A stretch of 64,000 bases of DNA from an uncultured Microscilla sp. (GTDB lineage: Bacteria; Bacteroidota; Bacteroidia; Cytophagales; Microscillaceae): contig NZ_CANLRP010000012.1 in assembly GCF_947493425.1 (NCBI RefSeq), positions 1 through 64,000 on the forward strand, in the 5' to 3' direction. The notes under the pieces were generated by a model. That model had not been told where the DNA came from and did no database searches. It saw nothing but the letters and a program-made list of their open reading frames with translations. A program made the position numbers and the translations under genes. Of the stretch, positions 36,626-48,440 are shown piece after piece (within the stretch, counting starts at the first letter, position 1; each line of letters starts with the position of its first letter).

Positions 36626-36973
36626 TTATTTAGACTTGCCCCAGTCTCTTTGTTCATTGATAGCTTCTTTGGCACGAAAAGCTTTTTCTAAATCTACTTC
36701 AAAGTGATTGGCAAGGTCAAATATGTACCCCAAGACATCAGCAAATTCTTCTTCTAATGCTTGTTTTGTAGAGGAGGGTTTTTGGTGTGCTTTGGCTTCT
36801 TCCTGATACAAACCACGTTGGTTACGAATGGCTTTGGCAAGCTCGCCTACTTCTTCTGAAAAAAGCAGGAATGTTTCTAGTGGATTATTTTTGTTCCAAC
36901 CGCGTTCTGTACATACTGCATCCATGTATTGTTGCAAATCGGCCAGGGTTGGTTTGTCTTTCAGGTGAGCCAT
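36626..36973 (-). CDS. MazG-like nucleotide pyrophosphohydrolase
   Basis: 115 residues from the ATG at 36973 (MAHLKDKPTLADLQQYM). The metal-binding helices of the MazG fold are present: FSEEVGELAKAIR and EEEFADVLGYIFDLANHF (EExxE and ExxD motifs). Such enzymes cut NTPs or modified nucleotides to the monophosphate. The length fits a single-domain MazG. The longer frame to 37039 lies over a terminator and is not used. Confidence 0.85.
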   Translation of the reverse strand: MAHLKDKPTLADLQQYMDAVCTERGWNKNNPLETFLLFSEEVGELAKAIRNQRGLYQEEAKAHQKPSSTKQALEEEFADVLGYIFDLANHFEVDLEKAFRAKEAINEQRDWGKSK

Positions 36974-37020
36974 AGTTTTTAGTAAGTATCTAATAAGTGA
37001 GGTAAAAAGGCTAAAGCTAA

Positions 37021-37053
37021 AAATGATGCTACTAAACATAATAGAGCATCATT
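37021..37053 (-). terminator. terminator of the atpDC operon
   Basis: 10-bp stem (aaatgatgct / agcatcattt) 20 bases beyond the atpC stop, with T-runs on both sides. Confidence 0.75.
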
Positions 37054-37072
37054 TTTTATATTTTCGGTTTGG

Positions 37073-37339
37073 CTACGCCTCTACACCTTGTTGAACGTCT
37101 TCGATAGACTCAACCAAAACAACTACTTTGTTGTTGAGTACTTCTACTACACCACCGTCAATGCTAAAGTTTTGGTCTTTACCACCTGCTTTCAAACGCA
37201 TGTGACCTTTTTTTAGCAAACTGATCATGGCTGCGTGTTGGTCTAGTACTTCAAACTCTCCACTATTTCCTGGAAAAGTAATAGCTTGTGCTTCTCCTTC
37301 AAAAGCAGTTTTGTCAGGAGTGATGATTTTTACTTGCAT
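37073..37339 (-). CDS. atpC: ATP synthase F1 subunit epsilon
   Basis: 88 residues. The N-terminal beta sandwich of F1 epsilon is clear: MQVKIITPDKTAFEGEAQAITFPGNSGEFEVLDQHAAMIS. The helical C-terminal inhibitory domain is absent, as is usual in Bacteroidota. It follows atpD on the same strand. Confidence 0.93.
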   Translation of the reverse strand: MQVKIITPDKTAFEGEAQAITFPGNSGEFEVLDQHAAMISLLKKGHMRLKAGGKDQNFSIDGGVVEVLNNKVVVLVESIEDVQQGVEA

Positions 37340-37406
37340 AATTTGACTTTTTTAGAATAAAGGGAGGTGAGACTCCTGGTGATCAAATGTGCTTTGAAAA
37401 ATAATG

Positions 37407-37430
37407 AAGGGTGCTCATACAAGCACCCTT
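37407..37430 (-). other. intercistronic hairpin between atpD and atpC
   Basis: 9-bp stem (aagggtgct / agcaccctt) without a U-tail in the 112-base gap. It may tune the ratio of beta to epsilon by partial termination or mRNA processing. Confidence 0.5.
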
Positions 37431-37451
37431 GTAATATGAATATAAGAATGA

Positions 37452-39390
<1,939 letters not shown>

Positions 39391-40314
39391 ATGACTAAAC
39401 TACTCGCTTTTTTAAGCATTGCACTGTTTATGTTCACTGCTTGTAATGTGACCAAATCTGACCAACAAACCCAAAATGATACTACATCGGTAGATAGAAT
39501 AAGTAAAGTGTTTGATTTGCAAGGACACCGGGGTGCTCGTGGGTTTTACCCCGAAAACACGCTCCCTGCATTTTTAGAAGCAGTAAACCGTGGAGTGCGC
39601 ACTATAGAATTAGACGTAGTAGTAAGCGCCGATAGTCAGTTGGTAGTATCACACGAGCCTTTTTTAAATCACACCATCTGTTTAGATACTGCGGGCAAAG
39701 CTATAGCTGAAGCAGATGAAAAGAAATGGAACATTTACCAAATGACTATGGCACAGGTACGTAAGTGTGATTGTGGTAGTTTGGGCAACCCTAACTTTAA
39801 AGAGCAGAAGAAACGCAAAGTATCTAAACCCGCCTTGTCAATTGCTATTCGGGCTATAGAGGCCTACGTACATAGCCGTGGGATACGTAATGTATATTAT
39901 AATATAGAAACCAAGTCACGCCCCGAATGGGATAGCACCTATCACCCTGTCCCCACAGTGTTTGCCCGTTTGTTGTTCAAAGAGTTGAGTAAATTGAACG
40001 TTTTACACCGTACCTTTATTCAATCATTTGATGTGCGTACCCTGCAGGCGTTTAAAAAATTGAACCCTCAATCAAAGCTGGTACTATTGGTAAGTAATAA
40101 GTTAAGCTTTGAAGAAAACCTGCAAAAGTTAGGGTTTGCACCAGCAGTGTATAGCCCCCATTATCAATTGGTCACTCCTCAACTAATTGCTCAAGCACAC
40201 ACCCGGCAAATTCAGGTAATTCCCTGGACTGTGAATACCCAAGAAGCCGCAGATACACTTAAAAAAATGGGAGTGGACGGTTTGATCACCGACTATCCGG
40301 GGCAAATCAAATAA
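39391..40314 (+). CDS. glycerophosphodiester phosphodiesterase lipoprotein
   Basis: 307 residues from the ATG at 39391. A lipoprotein signal ends at FTAC (Cys18). The GDPD core has GHRGARGFYPENTLPAF (His46, Arg47, Glu55), ELDVVVSADSQLVVSHEP (Glu73, Asp75, His88) and the end GVDGLITDYP. It hydrolyses glycerophosphodiesters to glycerol-3-phosphate in the periplasm. A frame to 39322 exists but would hide the signal peptide. Confidence 0.93.
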   Translation: MTKLLAFLSIALFMFTACNVTKSDQQTQNDTTSVDRISKVFDLQGHRGARGFYPENTLPAFLEAVNRGVRTIELDVVVSADSQLVVSHEPFLNHTICLDTAGKAIAEADEKKWNIYQMTMAQVRKCDCGSLGNPNFKEQKKRKVSKPALSIAIRAIEAYVHSRGIRNVYYNIETKSRPEWDSTYHPVPTVFARLLFKELSKLNVLHRTFIQSFDVRTLQAFKKLNPQSKLVLLVSNKLSFEENLQKLGFAPAVYSPHYQLVTPQLIAQAHTRQIQVIPWTVNTQEAADTLKKMGVDGLITDYPGQIK

Positions 40315-40775
40315 GCAGATAATTTCCTTCAACAAGCTCTTCTCTATTAAGAAAGACATCACATCACTGTAGTTTTTATAAACACTTGTGGCAGTATTCT
40401 GTATTGAAACAGCAAGCACCCCAAGAGGTCATTAACAAACATATACACCCGAAAAAGGGGATGTTTACTTGAATTTTGATAAATTTAGGTAAATACAGAC
40501 GTATGTACCAAGACAAAATTAAATATACCTAATATGCAAGTATAACTGTCATATTATGAGAGAGTTATCTTTGCTTGTAGCTTATAGCTGATTGCTTGCT
40601 GCTACTTAGGGGCAAAACATCTATATTTAAGCCATCATTATACGAACTATTCGTTTTAATAAGTTCATTGTAGGTTGCTTTATCAGGAGAGGCAACACTA
40701 TTTGGCAGGTATTGGTTTATGCTCTGATTATTGCCTGTATGCAATAAGTGCAATTTCGATAAGAATTATAAAACT
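40315..40775. other. 461-base gap before the phosphatase triplet
   Basis: AT-rich and non-coding. TATCTTTG at 40566-40573 matches the -7 consensus but without a partner at -33; its leader would be about 200 bases long. Confidence 0.45.
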
Positions 40776-42830
40776 ATGAGACTTCTGTTTACTATCACCC
40801 TTGCCTTTATGTTTGGTTATGGCAACTCGCAAGCCCAAAACACAAAAACAGATAGTTTGGAAAATCTATTGTCTATTACCACCGACACTGTTCAGCAAAT
40901 CGCTATTTTAGACGCGCTTACCTGGGAGTTTCGTAATTCAGACCTGAAAAAATCGTTAGACTATGGTTTACGTAATATAGCTTTGATTCAGCAGTCCAGG
41001 TACCCCGAAAAGCTGCCAGATACCTATGGTTATGTAGGCATTATTTACCGCAACCTGGGCGATTACTCGCAGTCAATGGCATACCACTATAAAGCACTAA
41101 AACTGGCAAAACGTTATAAGATAGTGAGTCGGGAAGCTTATTCTTATAACAATATAGGAGACGTACTTCAGCGGCAAAACCATTTTTCGGATGCAATTAC
41201 TAACATACAAAAGGCCATTGATTTATTTACCCAGCTCAACCATAAAAAAGGGCAAGCCTATGGATACTTAAGGTTGGGCGAAGTTTTTCAAAAGCAAAAA
41301 CGCTATCGAGAAGCTTTGGAGGTTTTTTTTAAGGTGCTTGAGATTAAAAGTCAACCCAATGCAGACGTGAGTACTGTGTTGCAACGCATAGGCAACATCT
41401 ATAGCAAGCAAGGTAAATATAAGGAAGCTATACTGTATTTAAATAAAGCACTCAAACAGGATATAATGACGCAGGATATTCTAGGCGTGTGCAATGTACA
41501 GAATGACATGTCTGCCATTTATTTACAGCAAAACGACACTCAAAAAGTGATCAGGCAAGCCACCAAAACCTGGCAAAAAGCCTCTGAAGCAATGGCAAAG
41601 CCTATTATGTATCGAACCGCTCGCCTGTTGCAACAAGCCTACGAAAAGCAAAATAACTATGTCAAAGCTTACTACTATCAAAAGCAGTATATCAAGACGC
41701 TCGAAGATTTTTTGAATGAACAAAGAGGTACCCAATTGGATGCCCTCAAGTTTAGCCATCAATTAGAAAAACAACAGGTAGAGCTTGACCTAAAAGACAA
41801 AGACATACAATTGCTACAGCAGGCACAAAAAGAGTATCGTTTGCGGCAAAGTTTGGTGTATGCCTTGTTTGCGGCTATAGTGCTCCTGGCTGGTTTGATC
41901 ACTGCTTTGGTCAGGGGTAACCTTCGTAAGAAAAAAGCCAATCGTTTATTGCAAAATAGAAATCAGGAGATTGCGGAGAAAAACCATGAGATTGTTGTGC
42001 AAAATCGAGAGTTACATATTCAGCAAGAGGAAATACAGGCACAACACAACGCTATAGAGCTGCGAAACCGACACATTACCCAAAGTATTCAGGCCGCCAA
42101 AACTATTCAGGAAGCCATCTTGCCCCAACAAGTGCGTATCAAGCAAATGTTTTCCCAGTACTTTGTGATTTACCGCCCCCGCGATGTGGTATCGGGCGAT
42201 TTTTATTGGGCAGGCAAGGTAGGCAATACCCGTATTTTGGGTGCCATTGATTGTACTGGACACGGGGTGCCTGGGGCTTTTATGAGTTTGATTGGTTTTG
42301 CTTTGCTGAATGAAATTATCAATACCAAGAAAATAACCAACCCCGCAGAAATACTCACTATGCTCAGGCTTGAGGTGAAGCAAGCTTTAAAACAAGACGA
42401 AACTCTCAACCGGGATGGAATGGATGCTGGGCTAATAGCTGTAGAAGATCAAGATGATGGCAAGGTAAAGGTAGATTTTGCTGGTGCCAAGCGCCCCTTG
42501 TGGTATATTACTAAAGGGAGTGAAGGTGTGCAAGTAGTAGAGGGGAGCAGGGTGTCGATAGGGCTTACTTATAAGAATAAAAGAGCCATTGAAAATAACA
42601 CTTATATATTAGATAAGGGTACTTTACTTTATTTAAGTTCCGATGGTTTTGTTGACCAAAACAAGGTAACCCGTGATAAATTTGGAGTGAAAAGGCTTAC
42701 CGAATTGATTTATACCTTAAGTAATAAAGATTTATCTGAGCAAAAACAAGTATTGGATGAGGTGTTAGATGAGTTTATGACAGGTACCGAGCAACGCGAT
42801 GATATTTTGCTAATGGGAGTAAAGTTGTGA
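40776..42830 (+). CDS. TPR - TM - SpoIIE-type phosphatase, paralogue 1
   Basis: 684 residues from the ATG at 40776: signal peptide (1-21), about seven TPR units (40-310), a TM helix (360-378), a coiled linker (385-435) and a PP2C SpoIIE domain (about 445-684). Metal-binding Asp residues are present: SGDFYW (Asp475), IDCTGHG (Asp492), SSDGF (Asp623) and QRDDILL. It probably reads a periplasmic signal with its TPRs and removes phosphate from a cytoplasmic Ser/Thr protein such as a SiaC or anti-sigma antagonist. It is the first of three tandem paralogues. Confidence 0.93.
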   Translation: MRLLFTITLAFMFGYGNSQAQNTKTDSLENLLSITTDTVQQIAILDALTWEFRNSDLKKSLDYGLRNIALIQQSRYPEKLPDTYGYVGIIYRNLGDYSQSMAYHYKALKLAKRYKIVSREAYSYNNIGDVLQRQNHFSDAITNIQKAIDLFTQLNHKKGQAYGYLRLGEVFQKQKRYREALEVFFKVLEIKSQPNADVSTVLQRIGNIYSKQGKYKEAILYLNKALKQDIMTQDILGVCNVQNDMSAIYLQQNDTQKVIRQATKTWQKASEAMAKPIMYRTARLLQQAYEKQNNYVKAYYYQKQYIKTLEDFLNEQRGTQLDALKFSHQLEKQQVELDLKDKDIQLLQQAQKEYRLRQSLVYALFAAIVLLAGLITALVRGNLRKKKANRLLQNRNQEIAEKNHEIVVQNRELHIQQEEIQAQHNAIELRNRHITQSIQAAKTIQEAILPQQVRIKQMFSQYFVIYRPRDVVSGDFYWAGKVGNTRILGAIDCTGHGVPGAFMSLIGFALLNEIINTKKITNPAEILTMLRLEVKQALKQDETLNRDGMDAGLIAVEDQDDGKVKVDFAGAKRPLWYITKGSEGVQVVEGSRVSIGLTYKNKRAIENNTYILDKGTLLYLSSDGFVDQNKVTRDKFGVKRLTELIYTLSNKDLSEQKQVLDEVLDEFMTGTEQRDDILLMGVKL

Positions 42831-43084
42831 CTGTTCGGGGCAGTTCAGGAGGCGAAAGTTAGAGGATTGAGGGTATTTTAGGATTGTTTTTTGTTGAATT
42901 GTGTGGGCATATATGCCAAGTGTTTGGTTTACTTTTAGTAAATTAAAGAATTAATGTGTAGATAGGTTGATGTGGTGAATTAGTAATATAGCTCCTAAGT
43001 AGGAATGACATTACCTGAGCACAAATTGCTTCAAAAGCATTTTATTTATGCTATAAGTACAAGTTAAACAAGAACGATACAACT

Positions 43085-45148
43085 ATGAGACTCCTGTTTA
43101 CTGTCATTTTTATCCTTATGTTTGGTTATGACAACCTGCAAGCCCAAAGCGCAAAAACAGATAGTTTGGAAAAACTATTGCCTCTCACCACTGATACTTC
43201 GCAACAAATAGCCATTTTGAGCAAACTTACCTGGCAATTTCGTTACTCTAACCTGAAAAAAGCCCTTCACTATGGTTTACGCAACATAGCTTTAATCCAG
43301 CAATCTACATACAAAGAAGAATTGCCTCAAGCAAATGGTTACGTGGGGGTGATCTACCGCAATTTGGGAGATTATTCTCAGGCAATAACCTATCATTATA
43401 AAGCACTAAAATTGGCAAAAAAGCATCAGGTACTCATTCAAGAAGCTTATTCTTATAATAACATTGGGGATATACTTCAACGGCAAAATCATTTCTCTGA
43501 TGCAACAACGAATATAAAACGAGCGATTGACCTGTTTGTCCGCCTCAAAAACAAAAAAGGGGAGGCTTATGGGTACCTAAGGTTGGGAGAGGTATTGCAA
43601 AAGCAACAACGTTATCAGGAGGCTTTAAAGGCTTTTTTGAAAGCGCTCACCATCAGAAAAAAGATGGATGTCAAACAGGCTGACTTGAGTGCGCCATTGC
43701 ATCGTATTGGAGTATTGTATAGTGTGCAAGGCAAGTATAAAGAAGCCATGTTGTATTTGAGCAAGGTGTTGAGGCAGTATGAGACTAAAAATGATATTTT
43801 GGGTATTTGCAGCTTACAAAATGATATATCAGCCATTTATTTGCAGCAAAATAATACGAAAGAGGTGATCAGTCAGGCAACCAAAACCTGGAAAAAAGCC
43901 TCAGAAGTAACGGCAAAACCAATTATGTATCGAAGTGCTCGCCTCTTGCAAAAAGCTTATGAGAAGCAACAAAACTATACTAAGGCCTATTATTATCAAC
44001 AGCTATATATTAATACCTTGGAAGGTTTCTTAAATGAGCAGAGAGGCAATCAACTAGATGCACTTAAGTACAGTCATCAATTGGATAAACAACAGGTAGC
44101 ACTAGATCTAAAAGACAAAGATATTCAATTATTGCAGCAGGCACAAAAAGAGCATCGATTAAGGCGGGGGCTGGTGTATGCACTGTTGATAGGTATATTT
44201 TTGTTGGCTTGCCTGATTACAGTACTTTTTAGAGGTAATCTTCGTAAGAAAAAAGCCAACCATCTGCTGCAAAACAGGAACCAGGAAATTGCAGAGAAGA
44301 GCCGGGAAATCATTGTACAAAATCAAGAACTACAGGCTCAACAAGAAGAAATACGTGTCCAGCATGATACCATAGAACGTCGAAATCACCACATCACCCA
44401 AAGCATCAAAGCTGCCAAAACCATTCAGGAAGCCATTTTGCCTCAGGAAGCACGCATCAAGCAAATGTTTGAACAGTATTTTGTGCTTTATCGTCCACGC
44501 GACGTGGTTTCAGGTGATTTTTATTGGGCGGGGCGGGTAGATAACACCCGCATTTTGGGTGCCATTGATTGTACTGGACACGGGGTGCCTGGGGCTTTTA
44601 TGAGTATGATTGGATTTGCGTTGTTGAATGAAATCATCAATACAAAAAAGATCACCCATCCAGGACAGGTACTAACTTACTTGAGGCAGGAAGTAAAAAA
44701 AGCTTTGCGACAAGAAGAAACCCACAACAAAGACGGAATGGACGCTGGAATAATAGCTGTAGAAGATCAGCCTGATGGCAAGGTAAAGCTAGAGTTTTCT
44801 GGTGCCAAGCGCCCTTTGTGGTATATTACTAAAGAGAGTGACAGTGTAGAAATAATAGATGGCAGTAGGGTATCAATAGGGCAGGCTTATATGGACAAAA
44901 GAGTGATTGAAAACCGCACTTATATATTTGACAAAGGTACCTTACTTTATTTGAGCTCCGATGGTTTTGCTGACCAAAACAATGTAGATCGTCGCAAGTT
45001 TGGAGTGAAAAGACTCACCGAATTGATTTATTCCATAAGTAATAAAGATTTATCTGAGCAAAAACAAGCATTGGATAAGGCGTTAGATGATTTTATGACA
45101 GGCACCGAACAACGCGATGATATTTTGCTGATGGGAGTGAGGTTATAA
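43085..45148 (+). CDS. TPR - TM - SpoIIE-type phosphatase, paralogue 2
   Basis: 687 residues with the same layout as its neighbours: signal peptide (1-21), TPR units (40-312), TM (about 363-381), coiled linker, PP2C. All Asp ligands remain (SGDFYW, IDCTGHG, SSDGF, QRDDILL). The TPR part shares a longer repeat (KADLSAPLxRIGVLY-like) with paralogue 3, while its TM segment (LLIGIFLLACLITVLF) differs from both others. It lies 254 bases after paralogue 1 and seems to have its own promoter. Confidence 0.93.
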   Translation: MRLLFTVIFILMFGYDNLQAQSAKTDSLEKLLPLTTDTSQQIAILSKLTWQFRYSNLKKALHYGLRNIALIQQSTYKEELPQANGYVGVIYRNLGDYSQAITYHYKALKLAKKHQVLIQEAYSYNNIGDILQRQNHFSDATTNIKRAIDLFVRLKNKKGEAYGYLRLGEVLQKQQRYQEALKAFLKALTIRKKMDVKQADLSAPLHRIGVLYSVQGKYKEAMLYLSKVLRQYETKNDILGICSLQNDISAIYLQQNNTKEVISQATKTWKKASEVTAKPIMYRSARLLQKAYEKQQNYTKAYYYQQLYINTLEGFLNEQRGNQLDALKYSHQLDKQQVALDLKDKDIQLLQQAQKEHRLRRGLVYALLIGIFLLACLITVLFRGNLRKKKANHLLQNRNQEIAEKSREIIVQNQELQAQQEEIRVQHDTIERRNHHITQSIKAAKTIQEAILPQEARIKQMFEQYFVLYRPRDVVSGDFYWAGRVDNTRILGAIDCTGHGVPGAFMSMIGFALLNEIINTKKITHPGQVLTYLRQEVKKALRQEETHNKDGMDAGIIAVEDQPDGKVKLEFSGAKRPLWYITKESDSVEIIDGSRVSIGQAYMDKRVIENRTYIFDKGTLLYLSSDGFADQNNVDRRKFGVKRLTELIYSISNKDLSEQKQALDKALDDFMTGTEQRDDILLMGVRL

Positions 45149-45632
45149 TATGTTTTGAGCATTTTGTACATAACGGACAAGTGCTTTTTTATGATCAAAA
45201 TAAGTAATTAAATAAGGGTTTTGGGAGCGTTTTTTGCTCAAATCAGCGGATTAAATTGTGTGAAAAAGCACTATATGCTATACTTACAGAAGATATGAGC
45301 AAAGGCAAGCAAGCCATACTGGTCAATTATTGAAAAATAATTTTGTAATATACCTTGCTGACTCTCAGTAGGTTTGGCTTACCTGTAAAGCTAAAATAAT
45401 GGGTTGTTTACCTATTGTATACCCTCATTTCTTGACTTTTTGCTATAAAATGAGCGAAATTTAAGCAAAGCTACATCAAAAGGAAATTGAAATATTCTTT
45501 CAATCGATGATGACACAATATATAAAAATAAAGACAATCTTTACCTAACCCAAAGGTTGTTAAATAATTTGATAACTAACTACCAAGGTGTGTACTTGTT
45601 ATACACTATACAGCTATTATTACCCATTTATT
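45149..45632. other. 484-base gap between phosphatase paralogues 2 and 3
   Basis: AT-rich and non-coding. No repeat family was recognised. The gap is long enough for an independent promoter for paralogue 3. Confidence 0.45.
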
Positions 45633-47699
45633 ATGAGAGTCCAGCTTATTATTATCTTAACCCTGACCCTAACTACTGTTTGTAACGTAGAGGCGCGAAG
45701 CCTCAGCACTGATAGTTTAGAAAAACTGTTGCCTACTACTCAAAAAGCCTCCCATCGAATAGATATTTTAAGTAAGCTTACCTGGCAACTTCGTAATTCA
45801 GACTTAAAAAAAGCCCTGAGTTATGGTTTACAACACATCGCCTTGATTCGCAAGTCGGGGAATCCACAGGCGTTGGCGCAAGCAAATAACTATGTTGGAA
45901 TTATTTATCGTAATTTGGGAGACTACTCTCAGGCAATGCGTTATCATTATAAAGCGCTCACCCTTGCCCAACAACACCAGGTAATCGACCAAAAAGCATA
46001 TTGTTATAATAATATTGGCGACTTATTAGGGAGACAGGGTAACTTGTTGGATGCCCGGAAAAATATACAACGAGCGATCGACCTGTTTGTCCAACTTAAA
46101 AATGACCGGGGAGAAGCCTATGGCTACTTGAGGCTTGGCGAAGTGCTACAGCAACAAGGGAAGTATGACGAAGCATTGGCTGCTTTTTTTAAAGCCTTTG
46201 ATCTTAGAAAAAAAATGAAAGCAGCAAAAGCTGATCTAAGTGCCCCACTGCAACGGATTGGCGTATTGTATGGAGTTCAACATAAATACAAAGAAGCAAT
46301 GCTGTATTTAGGCAAGGCACTCAGGCAGGACGTGGTCAATAAGGACATACGTGGAATGTGTAGTGTACAAAACGACATGTCTGCCATTTATTTACAACAA
46401 AACAAGATTCAGGAAGCAATCAGGCAGGCAACTGATACCTGGCAACACGCCTCAGAAATAATGGCAAAGCCTATCATGTATCGTACTGCCCGCTTGTTGC
46501 AGCAAGCCTACGAAAAACAAAAAAATTATGTCAAGGCTTACTACTATCAGCAACAATACGTGAGTACGCTCGAAGATTTTTTGAATGAACAAAGAGGAAA
46601 CCAGTTGGATGCGTTGAGGTATAGTCATCAATTAGAAAAACAGCAAGTAGAGCTTGACCTAAAAGACAAAGACATACAATTGCTGCAGCAGGCACAAAAA
46701 GAGCACCGCTTAAGGCAAAGTTTGGTGTATGCCTTGTTTGCGGCTATAGTACTACTGGCTGGTTTGATTACAGCCTTAGTGAGAGGTAACCTTCGTAAGA
46801 AAAAAGCCAACCACCTGTTACAAAACAGAAATCAGGAAATTGCAGAGAAGAATTACGAGATTGTTGTGCAAAATAAAGAATTACACGCTCAACAAGAAGA
46901 GATACGGGCGCAACATGATTCTATAGAGCTACAAAACCGACACATTACCCAAAGTATTCAAGCTGCCAAAACTATTCAAGAGGCAATCCTTCCTCAGGAA
47001 GAACGCATCAAGCAAATGTTTGAGCAATACTTTGTGATTTACCGTCCCCGCGATGTAGTGTCGGGCGATTTTTATTGGGCAGGCAAGGTAGACAATACCC
47101 GTATTTTGGGTGCTGTTGATTGTACCGGGCATGGAGTGCCAGGGGCGTTTATGAGTATGATTGGGTTTGCTTTGTTGAACGAAATTATAAAAACTAAAAA
47201 AATAACCGACCCTGGAGAAGTGCTCACCAGGCTAAGGCATGAAGTAAAAAAAGCATTGAGTCAGGAAGAGACTCGCAATAAGGATGGAATGGATGCTGGG
47301 TTGATAGCAGTAGAAGAGCAGTCTGACGGCAAAGTAAAAGTAGCCTTTGCTGGTGCCAAGCGCCCATTATGGTATATGACCAAAGATTGCACAAGTCTAC
47401 AGGTAGTAGAGGGTAGCAGAGTTTCAATAGGGCTTACCTATCAAGACAATAGAGTTATTGAAACAAAAACGTATTTGTTTGACAAAGGAACCCAACTTTA
47501 TTTGAGTTCTGATGGTTTTGCCGACCAAAACAATGTAGCCCGCCGGAAATTTGGCACCAAACGATTGCTTGAGTTAATCTATATGATTGGCAAGCATCCT
47601 TTGTACAAGCAGCAAAAAGTCTTGAACAATGATTTGGATGAGTTTATGAGAGACACCGAACAACGTGATGATATTTTGCTAATGGGAGTAAAGTTGTAG
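45633..47699 (+). CDS. TPR - TM - SpoIIE-type phosphatase, paralogue 3
   Basis: 688 residues from the ATG at 45633 (signal peptide ending NVEA). TPR region, TM, coiled linker and PP2C as in paralogues 1 and 2, with Asp ligands intact. The TM segment AAIVLLAGLITALVRG and the preceding LKDKDIQLLQQAQKE are identical to paralogue 1, while the TPR insertion resembles paralogue 2. This mosaic suggests gene conversion. The last Asp motif reads TEQRDDILLMGVKL as in paralogue 1. Confidence 0.93.
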   Translation: MRVQLIIILTLTLTTVCNVEARSLSTDSLEKLLPTTQKASHRIDILSKLTWQLRNSDLKKALSYGLQHIALIRKSGNPQALAQANNYVGIIYRNLGDYSQAMRYHYKALTLAQQHQVIDQKAYCYNNIGDLLGRQGNLLDARKNIQRAIDLFVQLKNDRGEAYGYLRLGEVLQQQGKYDEALAAFFKAFDLRKKMKAAKADLSAPLQRIGVLYGVQHKYKEAMLYLGKALRQDVVNKDIRGMCSVQNDMSAIYLQQNKIQEAIRQATDTWQHASEIMAKPIMYRTARLLQQAYEKQKNYVKAYYYQQQYVSTLEDFLNEQRGNQLDALRYSHQLEKQQVELDLKDKDIQLLQQAQKEHRLRQSLVYALFAAIVLLAGLITALVRGNLRKKKANHLLQNRNQEIAEKNYEIVVQNKELHAQQEEIRAQHDSIELQNRHITQSIQAAKTIQEAILPQEERIKQMFEQYFVIYRPRDVVSGDFYWAGKVDNTRILGAVDCTGHGVPGAFMSMIGFALLNEIIKTKKITDPGEVLTRLRHEVKKALSQEETRNKDGMDAGLIAVEEQSDGKVKVAFAGAKRPLWYMTKDCTSLQVVEGSRVSIGLTYQDNRVIETKTYLFDKGTQLYLSSDGFADQNNVARRKFGTKRLLELIYMIGKHPLYKQQKVLNNDLDEFMRDTEQRDDILLMGVKL

Positions 47700-47807
47700 C
47701 GGCATTTAATCAAGTCAAAAAATGCAAAGCATTATAATGATAGTATAATTTAGCGAAAACATAGCAAGGATTACTTCTTGAGAACTGTTATAATTCGGGA
47801 AAAACAT

Positions 47808-47815
47808 TACATTTG
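47808..47815 (+). promoter_or_regulatory. possible -7 element of the metal locus
   Basis: TACATTTG matches TAnnTTTG exactly. The -33 box is not clear (a TTG lies at 47778, too far). Its place means translation should start at 47846 and not at 47813. Confidence 0.4.
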
Positions 47816-47845
47816 CACTCGAAAACAAAAACCAAGGTTAATCTA

Positions 47846-48223
47846 TTGAAAAAAGTTGTTTCCATATTTCTCATTTTTCTGGTGCTTTTGCAACCCATGA
47901 GCAAGCTATGGATTGTTATATCTTTTAAAATTAACCAGGATTTTATAGCCAAAGTATTATGCATTAATCGTAGCGAGCCCAAGTCTGCTTGTGCTGGTCG
48001 ATGTCATCTGGAGCGTGAACTAAAAGACGCTACAGAAAAAGAGCAAAAACAGATTCCTTTGTCAATTGTAGACAAAAGCGAAACATTTGTTTGCACCGCC
48101 CAGCGACTTTCGGTAAAACGCTCATTGATTTGTGCCCTCCCTGCTCGCCAGAGCATTTATCTGCAGCCTGCCCACCAAGGGTTTATTGCAGATATTTTCC
48201 ACCCCCCGCAATTCATTGCTTAA
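47846..48223 (+). CDS. small Cys-containing membrane protein of the metal locus
   Basis: 125 residues from the TTG at 47846 (MKKVVSIFLIFLVLLQP). One hydrophobic signal or anchor (3-20) is followed by NQDFIAKVLCINRSEPKSACAGRCHLERELKDATEKEQ, a segment typical of a conserved Bacteroidota family found near copper-related genes, with three Cys in CINR and CAGRC. The end FHPPQF is also typical. There is no ATG start in frame. It precedes the MbnP-like gene by about 350 bases, so co-regulation is likely but a single transcript is unsure. Confidence 0.65.
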   Translation: MKKVVSIFLIFLVLLQPMSKLWIVISFKINQDFIAKVLCINRSEPKSACAGRCHLERELKDATEKEQKQIPLSIVDKSETFVCTAQRLSVKRSLICALPARQSIYLQPAHQGFIADIFHPPQFIA

Positions 48224-48294
48224 TCTTTTATTTCCCTATTCCCTGTTTTTCAAGTTTTTATTTAAAAAGCAAGGGAGAGGTATGCCTTTTAAGT

Positions 48295-48440
48295 AAAACT
48301 ACAAAAATAACCTAATCCACTGAATTTCGTCTCTGACCGTTGTACTTCTTCAAAAAATAGTTCCGTAGCTAAGGCTACGCAAAGATTTTTTTCATCGTCC
48401 AACAAACAGATACTGCCTTCTTTTGGATTACTTTATTTTT
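48295..48440 (+). repeat. dispersed repeat B, copy 2
   Basis: Matches 26226-26324 on both sides of an extra segment of about 45 bases (48352-48392 plus a few) that is a palindrome. Confidence 0.75.
48352..48392. repeat. palindrome inserted in repeat B
   Basis: A-run, CGTAGC-taag-GCTACG, then T-run. It is absent from copy 1 of repeat B and has the same design as 7151-7187. Confidence 0.6.

Noticed and set aside
41759-41941. antisense frame repeated in the phosphatase paralogues (also at 44125 and 46628)
   Set aside because: It is the complement of the conserved TM/linker segment; its recurrence follows from the homology of the sense genes.
47813-47845. upstream TTG start for the small Cys protein
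   Set aside because: It would begin inside a -7 like element and put charged residues before the signal peptide; 47846 fits the family better.
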